From NCBI RefSeq assembly GCF_019665785.1, contig NZ_CP081149.1:1240001-1304000 (forward strand): 64,000 bases of DNA, in the 5' to 3' direction. Positions 43,715 through 52,059 of this stretch are shown one piece after another. The translations under genes were made by a program, and so were the position numbers. The stretch is from Deefgea piscis. Lineage in GTDB: Bacteria > Pseudomonadota > Gammaproteobacteria > Burkholderiales > Chitinibacteraceae. The first letter of the stretch is position 1, and each line of letters opens with the position of its first letter. The notes beneath the pieces are model-generated. The model had not been told where the DNA came from and made no database searches. It saw nothing but the letters and a program-made list of their open reading frames with translations.

Positions 43715-44050
43715 ATGTCAGTTCTCGAATTAAATAAAGCATTCGCCCACATGATCTGCAATCCCTACGAAATCATTATTCAAGGCATTACCAGTAACGG
43801 GCGCGAATTTCGCCCTAGCGATTGGGCTGAGCGCCTCTCAGGTATCCTGTCTACTTTTGGTGTCGACCAAAAGTTGTCTTACGCGCCATTTGTTCGGCCG
43901 ATGGTGCATAACAACGTGCGTTGTGTTGCCGTTGATAAACAATTAGAAAAAATCGATCCGCGCGTTTTTGAATTTATTATGACTTTCGCCCGCGACAATG
44001 ATTTGCGAGTGGTCGATTGTCGTTCCCTGATCCAAGAGAGTGATCTCTGA
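43715..44050 (+). CDS. DUF3579 family protein
   Basis: 111 residues from the ATG at 43715. NPYEIIIQGITSNGREFRPS, DWAERLSG and YAPFVRPMVHNNVRCVAVD are the DUF3579 core of betaproteobacteria; function unknown. A longer frame from 43607 is rejected because its 36 extra residues are not of protein-like composition and the family begins near here. In other betaproteobacteria DUF3579 genes often lie beside argF; here they are divergent neighbours. Confidence 0.9.
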   Translation: MSVLELNKAFAHMICNPYEIIIQGITSNGREFRPSDWAERLSGILSTFGVDQKLSYAPFVRPMVHNNVRCVAVDKQLEKIDPRVFEFIMTFARDNDLRVVDCRSLIQESDL

Positions 44051-44176
44051 CGCGAATGCGTGCGATCGCTACATGTTTACAATCAATTGACGTAAATCCT
44101 GTTGTTGCGACGCAGCATTTGTTCTATGCTGCATAAGTAACCCGTATGGGTATCTGACAGCGTGTAGGGGTATGTT

Positions 44177-44917
44177 ATGAGATTGAAAGATAAAGTAGCG
44201 ATCATTACGGGCTCTGCGAGCGGTATCGGCGAAGCCACGGCGATTAAATTCGCCGCCGAAGGTGCAAAAGTCGTGGTATGTGATGTTAATCCAGCGGGCG
44301 TTGCTGCGGTCGTTGCCGCATTAACAGCCGGTGGTGCTGATGCGGTGGGTTATGTGGTTGATGTCACGAAGACTGACACCATTGCTGCGATGGTGGCCGC
44401 CGTGAAGGACAAATATCAGCGAATTGACGTCTTAGTGAACAATGCGGGCATCGTCATGGATGCGCAGTTATTTAAAATGACTGAAGACCAGTTTGATCGC
44501 GTGATTGATATTAATTTAAAAGGTGTTTACAACTGCACTAAAGCGGTTGTTGATACCATGATTGAGCAAAAATCAGGCGTGATTCTAAACGCATCCTCAG
44601 TGGTGGGGATTTACGGTAATTTTGGCCAAACCAATTATGCCGCATCTAAATTTGGCGTCATTGGTTTTGTAAAAACATGGGCGAAAGAACTCGGTAAAAA
44701 AGGCATTCGTGCCAATGCGATTTGTCCGGGTTTTGTTGCTACGCCAATTTTGAATGACATGCCAGAAAAAGTCATTCAAGCGATGGAAGAAAAAGTGCCA
44801 ATGCGCCGTCTTGCACAGCCTGCTGAAATTGCCAATGTATACGCATTTTTAGCATCGGATGAAGCTAGCTATATCAATGGCGCGGTAATTGAAGTTACCG
44901 GTGGTTTGACCTTGTAA
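44177..44917 (+). CDS. fabG: SDR family 3-oxoacyl-ACP reductase-like oxidoreductase
   Basis: 246-residue NAD(P)H-dependent short-chain dehydrogenase. Rossmann motif [20 protein letters not shown] motif ([15 protein letters not shown]), catalytic Ser-Tyr-Lys ([21 protein letters not shown]) and [14 protein letters not shown]. It lies outside any fab cluster, so it could serve fatty-acid synthesis, acetoacetyl-CoA reduction (PhaB-type) or another substrate. The symbol marks the family. Followed by a terminator. Confidence 0.9.
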   Translation: MRLKDKVAIITGSASGIGEATAIKFAAEGAKVVVCDVNPAGVAAVVAALTAGGADAVGYVVDVTKTDTIAAMVAAVKDKYQRIDVLVNNAGIVMDAQLFKMTEDQFDRVIDINLKGVYNCTKAVVDTMIEQKSGVILNASSVVGIYGNFGQTNYAASKFGVIGFVKTWAKELGKKGIRANAICPGFVATPILNDMPEKVIQAMEEKVPMRRLAQPAEIANVYAFLASDEASYINGAVIEVTGGLTL

Positions 44918-44935
44918 ATATTGCTTTTTCCAATA

Positions 44936-44966
44936 AAAATCCCGCTATCAATGGCGGGTTTTTTAT
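44936..44966 (+). terminator. Terminator after fabG-like gene
   Basis: CCCGCTAT and ATGGCGGG around CA, with A-run before and TTTTTT after. The 49-bp element begins two bases beyond. Confidence 0.88.
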
Positions 44967-44967
44967 T

Positions 44968-45016
44968 GGGTATATATCTGTAAGCTATTGTTGATGTTCG
45001 CTTTGGTTCAATACCT
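44968..45016. repeat. 49-bp GGTAT/ATACC element, copy 6
   Basis: Left end GGGTATAT, right end CAATACCT, exact offset. Interior begins ATCTGTAAGC, sharing TGTAA and C with copies 1 and 2. It lies between two converging genes, 18 bases from the L,D-transpeptidase stop. Confidence 0.8.
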
Positions 45017-45033
45017 TCAATCAGCACTTCATA

Positions 45034-46308
45034 TTAATTGAGTGCATTGCCTTCCCAAACGATTTTCCAGCCTGCGTTATCTTGCTGCCAATACAAGCGC
45101 TTTTTCATCTGATTATTCAAATTGTTACTGCGGTAGTTTTGATTAAAGGTTGCCACCATTTGGCTGGCTTGAGGACCTGCCGCAAAAATGGATAGATCAT
45201 TTAGCTGAACTTTACTCCAAGTTTTTCCAGCGTTGACGCTCGCTTTTTGCTCGCGCCAAGTGCTGATATTTTGTCCCTCACCACTGCGAAAATCAGCCGA
45301 ATAAAAGTTCAAGTATTGCTGGGTATCGAGCGCTTCCCAGCTACTTTTCCATTGCTCAAGTAGGGCTAGTCCGGCGTTGTGTTGTTGTTGCCATTGCTCG
45401 GCATTGACCCATTTGATGGCCGGCACTGAGATCACCGGCGTGTTGCCCGGTTGTAGGTATTGGGCGACATCCAGCATTTCTTCATTGGTGAGTACAACAC
45501 AGCCATTGGATGCTTGTGGCGCTCGAGCATACGTGGCCGCAGGGCTGCCATGCAGCCAGATGCCGTGTCCGGTGCGGCTTTGACTACGATCGAGTTCATT
45601 CGGATAAGAAATCGGCCAAGCCCCAACACCATATAAATCAGCCAGTGAACCATAGGTTTTATCCAGCTGTTCGCGAGGAAGGTGGCTGGTGACGAAGTAA
45701 ACGCCAAGCGGTGAGCGTTGGTCGCCCTCCACTTTTTTATCAACGCCCAATAAACCCACGGTGACGTAATGATCTTTTATACGTTTGGGGCGTCCGTTGT
45801 CATTGGCAAAGACATACAGTCGCGATGTTGCGGCATCGATCAAAATGGCGAATTTTTGCTGCGGTGCAAAAGCCACAATATTGGCCGGCAAGCGATCGGC
45901 ATTAATCTTGTCGTTGCGGTGCGCAATTCGCACTAAGGCTTCTTTGCGTAAATCATCGAGTACATTGCTGGGTGCGCTGGCGACGCCGCCGCCGATCGTC
46001 GATAGCGGCATTACACGCATAGCGTAAAGGTCCGCACGTAATAATTGGGCGAGACGATAATTGGGTTGCTCGGCAATCAGCGCGTCGACCGTGGCGCGAG
46101 CGTCGGCCATATTGCCACTACGAATCGCATCTAGTGCGGCGATGATTCGTTCTTCATGACTGCCGGTATGCGCCACGCCTTTCGCTTCGCTGCTCAGCTC
46201 GAACGAAGCGTCGCTAAATTCAAAAAAGCGCGGCGTGGCGGCAGGCGCCAAGCAAAGTAACGCAGCCAAGCAAAGTAGACGCTTGGTCCAAGGGGATAAA
46301 CGTAGCAT
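45034..46308 (-). CDS. L,D-transpeptidase with C-terminal NTF2-like domain
   Basis: 424 residues: signal peptide, N-terminal TPR-like helices (AALDAIRSGNMADARATVDA), a YkuD catalytic domain in the middle (about 165-300) with HG in GHGIWLHGSP and the Cys motif SNGCVVLTNEEM, and a C-terminal NTF2/SnoaL-like domain (from about 315; WKSSWEALDTQQYLNFYSAD). The Cys enzyme would cross-link peptidoglycan or attach proteins in the periplasm. In the usual SxGCxR motif the Arg is replaced by Leu two residues on (GCVVL). The preceding TPR gene has the same type of C-terminal domain. Confidence 0.9.
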   Translation of the reverse strand: MLRLSPWTKRLLCLAALLCLAPAATPRFFEFSDASFELSSEAKGVAHTGSHEERIIAALDAIRSGNMADARATVDALIAEQPNYRLAQLLRADLYAMRVMPLSTIGGGVASAPSNVLDDLRKEALVRIAHRNDKINADRLPANIVAFAPQQKFAILIDAATSRLYVFANDNGRPKRIKDHYVTVGLLGVDKKVEGDQRSPLGVYFVTSHLPREQLDKTYGSLADLYGVGAWPISYPNELDRSQSRTGHGIWLHGSPAATYARAPQASNGCVVLTNEEMLDVAQYLQPGNTPVISVPAIKWVNAEQWQQQHNAGLALLEQWKSSWEALDTQQYLNFYSADFRSGEGQNISTWREQKASVNAGKTWSKVQLNDLSIFAAGPQASQMVATFNQNYRSNNLNNQMKKRLYWQQDNAGWKIVWEGNALN

Positions 46309-46316
46309 ACTGATTT

Positions 46317-47450
46317 TTAGCCGCCGATCCGTTCTTCAAGTATCAACCAGCGATTGCCACTTTTTTGCATGATGAGTGTTTTGGTGGTGTTGCTGGATAA
46401 GCGATCTGATTTGTACGATTGACGTAGTGTGACCTTGGCATTGTTATCGTCAATCATACTGACTTTAAATTTACTGACTTTGACGTCAATGGATTTAGGG
46501 CCGGCAATTTTGCTTTGACGGTCTTTTTCCCACGCGGCACGTCCGCCAGGGGCTTTGAATGATTTGGCGTAGCTATTAACGTAAGCGCCGACATTTTGCT
46601 TGCTCCACGCATTGGCCCAATCTTCTACGCTGGCAATGACTTGCTGTTGCTGTTCTTTGTCTGCGTTAGGCGTGCTTGTTGCCTTGGGTGTTGTCGTTGG
46701 TGTGCTCTTTGGCGTTGCAGTTGGGGTGCTCTTTGGCGCTACTGTTGGGCTGATGCTGGCCAGTACCGTGGCTGTTGCTTTTGGCGCCGTAGTTTTACTC
46801 GGCACAATCGCAGGTAGCGTTGGTTGTGGCGTAATAATGCCAATATTGGCCGACGCACTCACTTGAGTTTTGTTGGCTGCAGGGAGTACTTTTGCGGCTA
46901 ATGGTATGGTTGTCGTTTGCGCCGCAGCGATTCGTGTTGCCGGGGCTTGATTTGGATTGAATAGGGTGCCAACTAATTTGAGTTTGGTTTGTAGCTGCGA
47001 ATTGCTGTTCTCGATTTGCAATGCTTTGTCATATGCCTGCGAGGCGAGGCGGGCATACAAATCACCCATGTTTTCATGAGCGATGGCATAACTTGGATTA
47101 GTTTGAATCGCCATTTGCAATGCGGTACGGGCTTTGTCAAATTGCTTGGTATTGGCATAAAGCACTGCGAGATTATTGTAAGGCTCAGGGAGATGCGGAT
47201 AGTCTTCAGAGAGTTTATTAAACGCCTTGATGGCATCTTCGTTGCGACCCATTTCGGTTAATGCAATGGCGCGTAAAAATCGAACTTGCGCGTCTTTCGG
47301 AGTTTTGGCGAGAAACTTATCCGCACGTTCTACCGCTTGCGCAAATTGTCGTGCACGTAAGAGTTGCTGCAGATCTTCTGCTTCACCGGCATAGGCCATG
47401 CAGGTCATTACAGAAAAAACAGCGGCGAAAGTAATACGAGCTACAGACAT
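46317..47450 (-). CDS. TPR protein with Thr/Pro-rich linker and NTF2-like domain
   Basis: 377 residues from ATG 47450: signal peptide (SVMTCMAYAGEA), three to four TPR units (residues 25-140, such as PEPYNNLAVLYANTKQFDKA), a long Ala/Thr/Pro linker with repeated TPKST/TPKAT units (about 190-270), and an NTF2-like C-terminal domain (VEDWANAWSKQNVGAYVNSY). It lies eight bases upstream of the L,D-transpeptidase in one operon. The shared C-terminal fold suggests they act together at the cell wall. A frame extension of 17 residues upstream is rejected. Confidence 0.85.
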   Translation of the reverse strand: MSVARITFAAVFSVMTCMAYAGEAEDLQQLLRARQFAQAVERADKFLAKTPKDAQVRFLRAIALTEMGRNEDAIKAFNKLSEDYPHLPEPYNNLAVLYANTKQFDKARTALQMAIQTNPSYAIAHENMGDLYARLASQAYDKALQIENSNSQLQTKLKLVGTLFNPNQAPATRIAAAQTTTIPLAAKVLPAANKTQVSASANIGIITPQPTLPAIVPSKTTAPKATATVLASISPTVAPKSTPTATPKSTPTTTPKATSTPNADKEQQQQVIASVEDWANAWSKQNVGAYVNSYAKSFKAPGGRAAWEKDRQSKIAGPKSIDVKVSKFKVSMIDDNNAKVTLRQSYKSDRLSSNTTKTLIMQKSGNRWLILEERIGG

Positions 47451-47714
47451 TTTGATTCCAAGCGGTGAGGACCAACGATAAATTTGGCGCAATTCTACCA
47501 AATATTTAGTGATTTGGCCTTGCTGAACTGAGCTACAACGACGTTACAGGTTTTATTTCACAATACTGCGAAATTTGAGCGGCCTTTGTCATTGTGTATG
47601 GACGTTTTAAAGCTGCGAGCTGTCGCTTGCTCGGGTGTTTTCCTTCTCTGTGATGCAGCAAGATACTGATGTCGCGATTTATTGTGTGATTGTCATCATC
47701 ACGTTTTTCACTAT
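47451..47714. other. Intergenic region between TPR gene and nuclease gene
   Basis: Apart from the 49-bp element that ends at the nuclease stop, nothing recognisable; no long frame and no strong hairpin. It should carry the promoter for the TPR/L,D-transpeptidase operon. Confidence 0.5.
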
Positions 47715-47763
47715 GGGTATTGCTCTAAAATCGATATTTAATATTGGCTAGGTGGCAATACCT
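47715..47763. repeat. 49-bp GGTAT/ATACC element, copy 7
   Basis: Left end GGGTATTG, right end CAATACCT (identical right end to copy 6), seven-base inverted match, exact 42-base offset. Its last base is the final base of the nuclease stop codon. Confidence 0.78.
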
Positions 47764-48347
47764 CATTCACTACGCTTGGCTTTACGCCAGTCCCATGGCG
47801 GCATTGCTTGTGGGTCTTGCCATAAACCGAGTCGTGCGGATTTTGCTGCGTGCTGAGCATTGGCGTAGTCAGCAAAGTCGGCTGCTGGCTGAGCTTTTTT
47901 GGCGTAGGTCGTGTAGTGCCAAGCAAAGCCTGAGTTCACTTGTGCCAAATTAATATCTTGTTGATTTTTACTAATTCTGGCAACACCTCGTCCATAGCGA
48001 TCAACATCATCAATGTGTGCACTGACATTTTGCTTAAATACCAAGTCAGATAAGTGTGTTTTAGCGGCTTGGCCAAAAGGCATCGCCTTTTCGGGCGCAT
48101 CGATATAGGCCAAGCGTAATTTATATTGCTGCTTATTGGCATCCAGTAGTGTGATGGTATCGCCATCGGCAACGGCAACTACTTGGCCTTCGATGCTGCT
48201 GCCTTTTGCGAGCTGCCCAGGCGAGACGCTGCGTTCACTCCACCAAGTGAAGGCGGCAATGCTCAGAATGATGATGGCTGAAATGCGTGCGGGCCATGAG
48301 CGAGCAGTCAATAAATTGATTAAGGCGCGTTGATTTTTTTGTTTCAT
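47763..48347 (-). CDS. Membrane-anchored thermonuclease (SNase family)
   Basis: 194 residues from ATG 48347: an N-terminal membrane anchor (about 23-38, ISAIIILSIAAFTWW) and a staphylococcal-nuclease-like domain. Catalytic features are complete: VADGDTITLL, LRLAYIDAPEKAMPFGQAA (Arg, Asp, Glu) and DRYGRGVARI (second Arg). It would cut DNA or RNA in the periplasm. The ATG overlaps the hpnC stop as ATGA, so the two are translationally coupled, an unusual pairing. A longer frame with 19 extra residues lies inside hpnC and is rejected. Confidence 0.9.
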   Translation of the reverse strand: MKQKNQRALINLLTARSWPARISAIIILSIAAFTWWSERSVSPGQLAKGSSIEGQVVAVADGDTITLLDANKQQYKLRLAYIDAPEKAMPFGQAAKTHLSDLVFKQNVSAHIDDVDRYGRGVARISKNQQDINLAQVNSGFAWHYTTYAKKAQPAADFADYANAQHAAKSARLGLWQDPQAMPPWDWRKAKRSE

Positions 48348-49198
48348 TTGGCGGTTTTTTTCGTAACTCCTGTTTTCAGCGCCTGCCATAAAATAGCCGG
48401 CCAATCGCCTCGACTGAGGGTGGGTCTGGCATTAAAAACATCGTACTGTGCTGCGTGTATTTTACTTAAAACGCGATCTGCGGCGAGGACGATAGTGCGA
48501 ATTTCTAAACCGACTCGACCTGGCAATTGTACGCCCAAGGGTGATCCGGCGCGCAGCATACGGCGAGTCCTATCGCATTGAAAGTGCATTAATTGTTTGA
48601 AAGCCGGTGTTGCAATGCCATTGGCTAAATCTTGTTCAGTCACGACAAAGCGAAGTAAGTCATCTTGTGGTAAATAAACGCGATCTTTTTGCCAATCAAT
48701 GGCTACATCTTGCCAAAAATTGACCAGTTGCAGTGCCGAACAAATGCCATCGGATAAGGCCAATTGGCGTGCATCAGTTTGATCAAAAATATGCAGCAAG
48801 ATGCGCCCCACTGGATTGGCAGAGCGGCGGCAGTAATCGATGACTTCTCCAAAATTTTGGTAGCGATTTTTAACCACATCTTGGCGAAAAGCAGAAAATA
48901 AATCTTCAAACAGTTGTAGTGGAATTTGGTAGCGTTGCGCGACTGGCGCGAGCGCTTGAAATCGCGCCGTCAGCGGCATCTCGCCACGTTCAATTCTCTG
49001 TAATTCTGCACTGCATTCGTCAAGCGCAGCAAGGCGCTCACTGGCACTGGCATGGCCTTCGTCGGCGAGATCATCAGCATAACGAGCAACGTGATAAACC
49101 ACCGCAACCGCAGGGCGGTATTGCTTTGGCAGCAAAAAAGAACCCACAGGGAAATTCTCATAATGCTCAACTGTGTGCTGCGATGTGATGCCTTTCAT
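48344..49198 (-). CDS. hpnC: Squalene/hydroxysqualene synthase-type protein HpnC
   Basis: Trans-isoprenyl diphosphate synthase family, 284 residues. First Asp-rich motif in ARYADDLADEG, RRSANPVGRILLHIF, and the second motif in LVNFWQDVAIDWQKDRVYLP. HpnC with HpnD and HpnE makes squalene for hopanoids in many proteobacteria. Here hpnD and hpnE are not in the window. It could alternatively be a CrtB-like phytoene synthase, but NFWQDV suits HpnC. Coupled to the nuclease gene downstream, divergent from the comEA-like gene. Confidence 0.85.
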   Translation of the reverse strand: MKGITSQHTVEHYENFPVGSFLLPKQYRPAVAVVYHVARYADDLADEGHASASERLAALDECSAELQRIERGEMPLTARFQALAPVAQRYQIPLQLFEDLFSAFRQDVVKNRYQNFGEVIDYCRRSANPVGRILLHIFDQTDARQLALSDGICSALQLVNFWQDVAIDWQKDRVYLPQDDLLRFVVTEQDLANGIATPAFKQLMHFQCDRTRRMLRAGSPLGVQLPGRVGLEIRTIVLAADRVLSKIHAAQYDVFNARPTLSRGDWPAILWQALKTGVTKKTAK

Positions 49199-49317
49199 AC
49201 GTTTTCCTTGTTGCTGCCTGACAAAATATGGAATTATTGAGATGGCCTGCTATAGTTGCCACACGTATCCAATGATACGCAATGATGCTATTTTTCAAAC
49301 TTGATTGGGATTAGATT

Positions 49318-49662
49318 ATGCTGAAAAAACTTTTTCTTGCGGTATTTGCCAGTTTTGCCTTGATGAGTATGGCTTTTGCGGCGGTTGACTTAAATACGGC
49401 AAACCAAGCGCAATTGGAGGCATTAACGGGTATTGGTCCGAGTAAAGCCAAAGACATTATTGATTTCCGTACTAAAAATGGTCCCTTCAAAACTACGGAA
49501 GACATCATGAAAGTACCGGGTATTAAAGAAGGTACTTATACTAAAATCAAAGGTGAGATTTCAGTAGGTGGCAAAATGGCAGCGCCTGCGGCCCCCGCTA
49601 AAATGGATAAATCCATGAAAGCCAGTACGCCAATGAAAGCCAGTGCGCCAGTTAAAAAATAA
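49318..49662 (+). CDS. ComEA-like helix-hairpin-helix protein
   Basis: 114 residues: signal peptide (MSMAFAA), then a helix-hairpin-helix DNA-binding domain (VDLNTANQAQLEALTGIGPS, KAKDIIDFRTKNGPFKTTED) and an Ala/Lys/Pro/Met-rich tail with KASTPMKAS and KASAPVKK. In Neisseria-type ComE proteins this domain binds DNA in the periplasm for natural uptake; here it has no other com gene beside it. Upstream CGTATC-CAAT-GATACG (49264-49279) is a small palindrome. A terminator follows. Confidence 0.88.
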   Translation: MLKKLFLAVFASFALMSMAFAAVDLNTANQAQLEALTGIGPSKAKDIIDFRTKNGPFKTTEDIMKVPGIKEGTYTKIKGEISVGGKMAAPAAPAKMDKSMKASTPMKASAPVKK

Positions 49663-49675
49663 CTTCGCAATAAAT

Positions 49676-49707
49676 AAAAAAACCGGATCATTGATCCGGT
49701 TTTTTTA
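49676..49707. terminator. Bidirectional terminator between comEA-like and ppiC genes
   Basis: AAACCGGATCA and TGATCCGGTTT around one base, with A- and T-runs on both sides; genes converge. Confidence 0.9.
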
Positions 49708-49721
49708 TTGCCTATCAATGC

Positions 49722-50510
49722 TTAATCGATTTTGGCTTTTTTAACCAATTCGTTCACATAGTTTTGCACTTCTTGCGCTTGCATTTGTTGCATTAATTCG
49801 CCTTTGGCTTCTTCAAAGCTTGGGCCTTTGGCTTCACGTACATCATCAAGCTTGATGATGTGGAAACCAAACTGGGTTTTAACTGGTTTATCAGTCATTT
49901 TGCCTTTTGGCAAAGCAGCTAAAGCAGTGCCAAATTCTTTAACGAAGTTATTTGGGTTCGCCCAGCCTAAATCGCCGCCATTGGTTGCGCTGCCTTTATC
50001 AATTGATTTGGCTTTAGCCAATTCATCGAATTTTTTGCCTTTTTTCAGGTCAGCAATGATGGCGTTGGCTTCAGCTTCAGTTGGAACCAAAATGTGGCGT
50101 GCTTTGAATTCTTTGCTGGCAAAGTTGACTTTGATTTTGTCGTATTCTTTGCGTAATTCAGAGTCGGTAATTGGATTAGCTTTTACAAATGCGTTGATAT
50201 CAGCGCCGATCAAAATCCGTTGTTTCATCATATCCATTTGCATTTGAACTTCTGGGTTTTTAGCCAGATCTTTTTTCAATGCATTTTGATAGATTACTTC
50301 ATTTTTAATGAGTTCATCTTTCACTTGAGCACGCAATTCAGGCGTATCTTTTTGGCCACGCGCGGTTAATTCTTTGATGAATAGGTCCGCTTTGCTACTT
50401 GGAATGGCAACGCCATTCACTGTGGCTAAAGTGCCGGCAGGTGCGGCGAAAACGCTTGTGGTTAGAGTGGCTGCGGCAATTGCCAAAACCAAACGGTTTG
50501 CTTTAAACAT
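49722..50510 (-). CDS. Parvulin-type peptidyl-prolyl isomerase, periplasmic
   Basis: 262 residues with signal peptide (TTSVFA), an N-terminal SurA/PrsA-like helical chaperone region and a rotamase domain (FKARHILVPTEAEANAII, GSATNGGDLGWANPNNFVKE, GFHIIKLDDVREA). It would fold outer-membrane or periplasmic proteins. It is the last gene of yciB - yciI - bolA - ppiC on the minus strand, an arrangement common in beta- and gammaproteobacteria. Confidence 0.92.
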   Translation of the reverse strand: MFKANRLVLAIAAATLTTSVFAAPAGTLATVNGVAIPSSKADLFIKELTARGQKDTPELRAQVKDELIKNEVIYQNALKKDLAKNPEVQMQMDMMKQRILIGADINAFVKANPITDSELRKEYDKIKVNFASKEFKARHILVPTEAEANAIIADLKKGKKFDELAKAKSIDKGSATNGGDLGWANPNNFVKEFGTALAALPKGKMTDKPVKTQFGFHIIKLDDVREAKGPSFEEAKGELMQQMQAQEVQNYVNELVKKAKID

Positions 50511-50546
50511 GTGCAGTGTTTCCTCTATGAATCGGCTAATTCTATT

Positions 50547-50813
50547 TTAAAATTCATCCGGCGTTAACGCTCGAATACTGAGTGCATGTATTTGTGTTGG
50601 AATTAAGTCAGCTAAATACTGGTACACCATACGGTGTCTCTGTAGCGATTTCTTACCCGCAAATACAGGTGAAACGATGGTCACTTCAAAATGACCGCCG
50701 CCATTGGCGGCTCCGGCATGTCCTGCGTGCGCTGAGCTATCGTCGAAAATATCAATGTTTTCGGGCTCTAGCACAGCTAAACGCAGGCGGATTTCTTCGG
50801 TAATGCTTATCAT
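50547..50813 (-). CDS. bolA: BolA family protein
   Basis: 88 residues; small alpha/beta protein of the BolA family that pairs with monothiol glutaredoxins in iron-sulfur cluster control. Motifs: DDSSAHAGHAGAANGGGHFEV with the conserved His and FAGKKSLQRHRMVYQYL. It lies ten bases after yciI and before ppiC. Which BolA subtype is uncertain. Confidence 0.93.
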   Translation of the reverse strand: MISITEEIRLRLAVLEPENIDIFDDSSAHAGHAGAANGGGHFEVTIVSPVFAGKKSLQRHRMVYQYLADLIPTQIHALSIRALTPDEF

Positions 50814-50822
50814 ACCAGACTC

Positions 50823-51125
50823 TTAGGGTAGTACATGTCGGAAGGGTTTCACTGACACGTCGGTAAAAATTCCACTTGTTACATAGGGGTCAGCTGACAC
50901 CCATGCTTTTGCAGCTGTCAGGGAATCAAATTCGGCAACAATCAAGCTACCACTAAAACCTGCAGGTCCCGGATCCACACTGTCAATAGCGGGGAATGGA
51001 CCGGCAAGGACTAAACGTCCTTCAGCTTTCAGTACTTCCATGCGCGCTAAATGTGCTGGTCGAACTGCAAGTCGATCGGCGAGTGAATCTGCTTTGTCAG
51101 TACCGATGATGGCGTATAAAGGCAT
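50823..51125 (-). CDS. yciI: YciI family protein
   Basis: 100 residues, ferredoxin-like YciI fold. [20 protein letters not shown], the conserved [20 protein letters not shown] (with His and Asp site partly kept) and [20 protein letters not shown]. The function is unresolved. Follows yciB by 26 bases. Confidence 0.92.
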   Translation of the reverse strand: MPLYAIIGTDKADSLADRLAVRPAHLARMEVLKAEGRLVLAGPFPAIDSVDPGPAGFSGSLIVAEFDSLTAAKAWVSADPYVTSGIFTDVSVKPFRHVLP

Positions 51126-51150
51126 TTAAACAACCCTTGCGATGGTTTAA

Positions 51151-51693
51151 TTAATCTTTTTCTTCGGGCTGAATATGTTTGGACAAATAAACACTTTGTG
51201 CCACGACAAAAACGAGCGTGAGTACCAAGGTGCCAAACACTTTAAAATTGACCCAAATGGCTTCGTCAAAGCTATGAAATACGAAGATATTAAGTGCGCC
51301 CATCGCCAAAAAAAACAAGGCCCAAGCGTACATTAATCGAGTCCAAATCGGGCGCGGTAAATTCATTTGTGCACCCATGAGTTTTTCAATTAAATTATTT
51401 TGCTTCAGATGCCAAGCGCCAACGAGTACCAGAGTAAATAGCCAATATAAAACGGTTGGCTTCCACATAATAAATTGTTTGTTGTGAAAGACGATTGTGA
51501 GTCCGCCCATGACGGTAATCAATACCAAACTCATCCACAGCATTTTGTCGACATGTCGATGACGAATCCAGCTGTAGGCGACTTGTGCAAAAGTGGCCAC
51601 AATGGTGACGCCTGTAGCGAGGAAAATATCGTTGGTATAGCTATAAGCGCCGAAAAACAACAGGATAGGAAATAGATCAAAAAGAAATTTCAT
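51151..51693 (-). CDS. yciB: Septation protein A / YciB inner-membrane protein
   Basis: 180 residues with five membrane helices. MKFLFDLFPILLFFGAYSYT at the N-terminus and FHNKQFIMWKPTVLYWLFTL are diagnostic of the YciB/IspZ family, linked to envelope and division integrity. First gene of the yciB-yciI-bolA-ppiC group. Confidence 0.95.
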   Translation of the reverse strand: MKFLFDLFPILLFFGAYSYTNDIFLATGVTIVATFAQVAYSWIRHRHVDKMLWMSLVLITVMGGLTIVFHNKQFIMWKPTVLYWLFTLVLVGAWHLKQNNLIEKLMGAQMNLPRPIWTRLMYAWALFFLAMGALNIFVFHSFDEAIWVNFKVFGTLVLTLVFVVAQSVYLSKHIQPEEKD

Positions 51694-51753
51694 GCTGTGC
51701 GCCCAAAATGGATTTGCGCGATTATGCAGGGGAGTTGGCAGGGATTCAAGGTG

Positions 51754-51792
51754 AAAAAAACGCCATTCAACCGATTTTGGTGAATGGCGCTA
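51754..51792 (-). terminator. Terminator beyond the 4.5S RNA
   Basis: GCGCCATTCA and TGAATGGCGT with a TTTTTTT run on the minus strand. It ends transcripts coming from the ffs gene before yciB. The stem pairs around an 11-base loop. Confidence 0.75.
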
Positions 51793-51871
51793 AAATACCA
51801 CTGGAGATACACGAAGCATCAGCTTGCGAAACCCATTATGTTTTTTTTCGTAAAGACGTGCGTTGATGTCG

Positions 51872-51894
51872 ATCAAAGTCTCGAGGACTTTGAT
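51872..51894 (-). other. Inverted repeat shortly after the 4.5S RNA
   Basis: ATCAAAGTC and GACTTTGAT around TCGAG, about 30 bases beyond the RNA 3' end. It may help 3'-end formation; no U-run follows. Confidence 0.45.
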
Positions 51895-51925
51895 TGTTAA
51901 TTTGGCATAAGCGTATGGGTGAGGT

Positions 51926-52020
51926 GGCGAGCCCAACCCCCGGCACTAGCATCAAAAGCTGTGGCTGCTTCCTTCCGGACCTGACCAAGTTCACCTTCTA
52001 GCTATGCGGGGAGGCCCGCC
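51926..52020 (-). ncRNA. ffs: 4.5S signal recognition particle RNA
   Basis: The minus strand carries the invariant apical core GGTCAGGTCCGGAAGGAAGC of small bacterial SRP RNA. The ends GGCGGGCC and GGCTCGCC pair with each other to close a long hairpin, giving about 95 bases. It works with Ffh to target membrane proteins co-translationally. The ends are estimated from the pairing. Confidence 0.93.
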
Positions 52021-52059
52021 GTCGAGTATTTTGGCATGCAAAATAACGATAGGGCGCAA

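Noticed and set aside
46596..46866. Plus-strand hydrophobic frame resembling a membrane protein
   Set aside because: Antisense of the Thr/Pro/Lys linker of the TPR protein; its composition is explained by the repeats.
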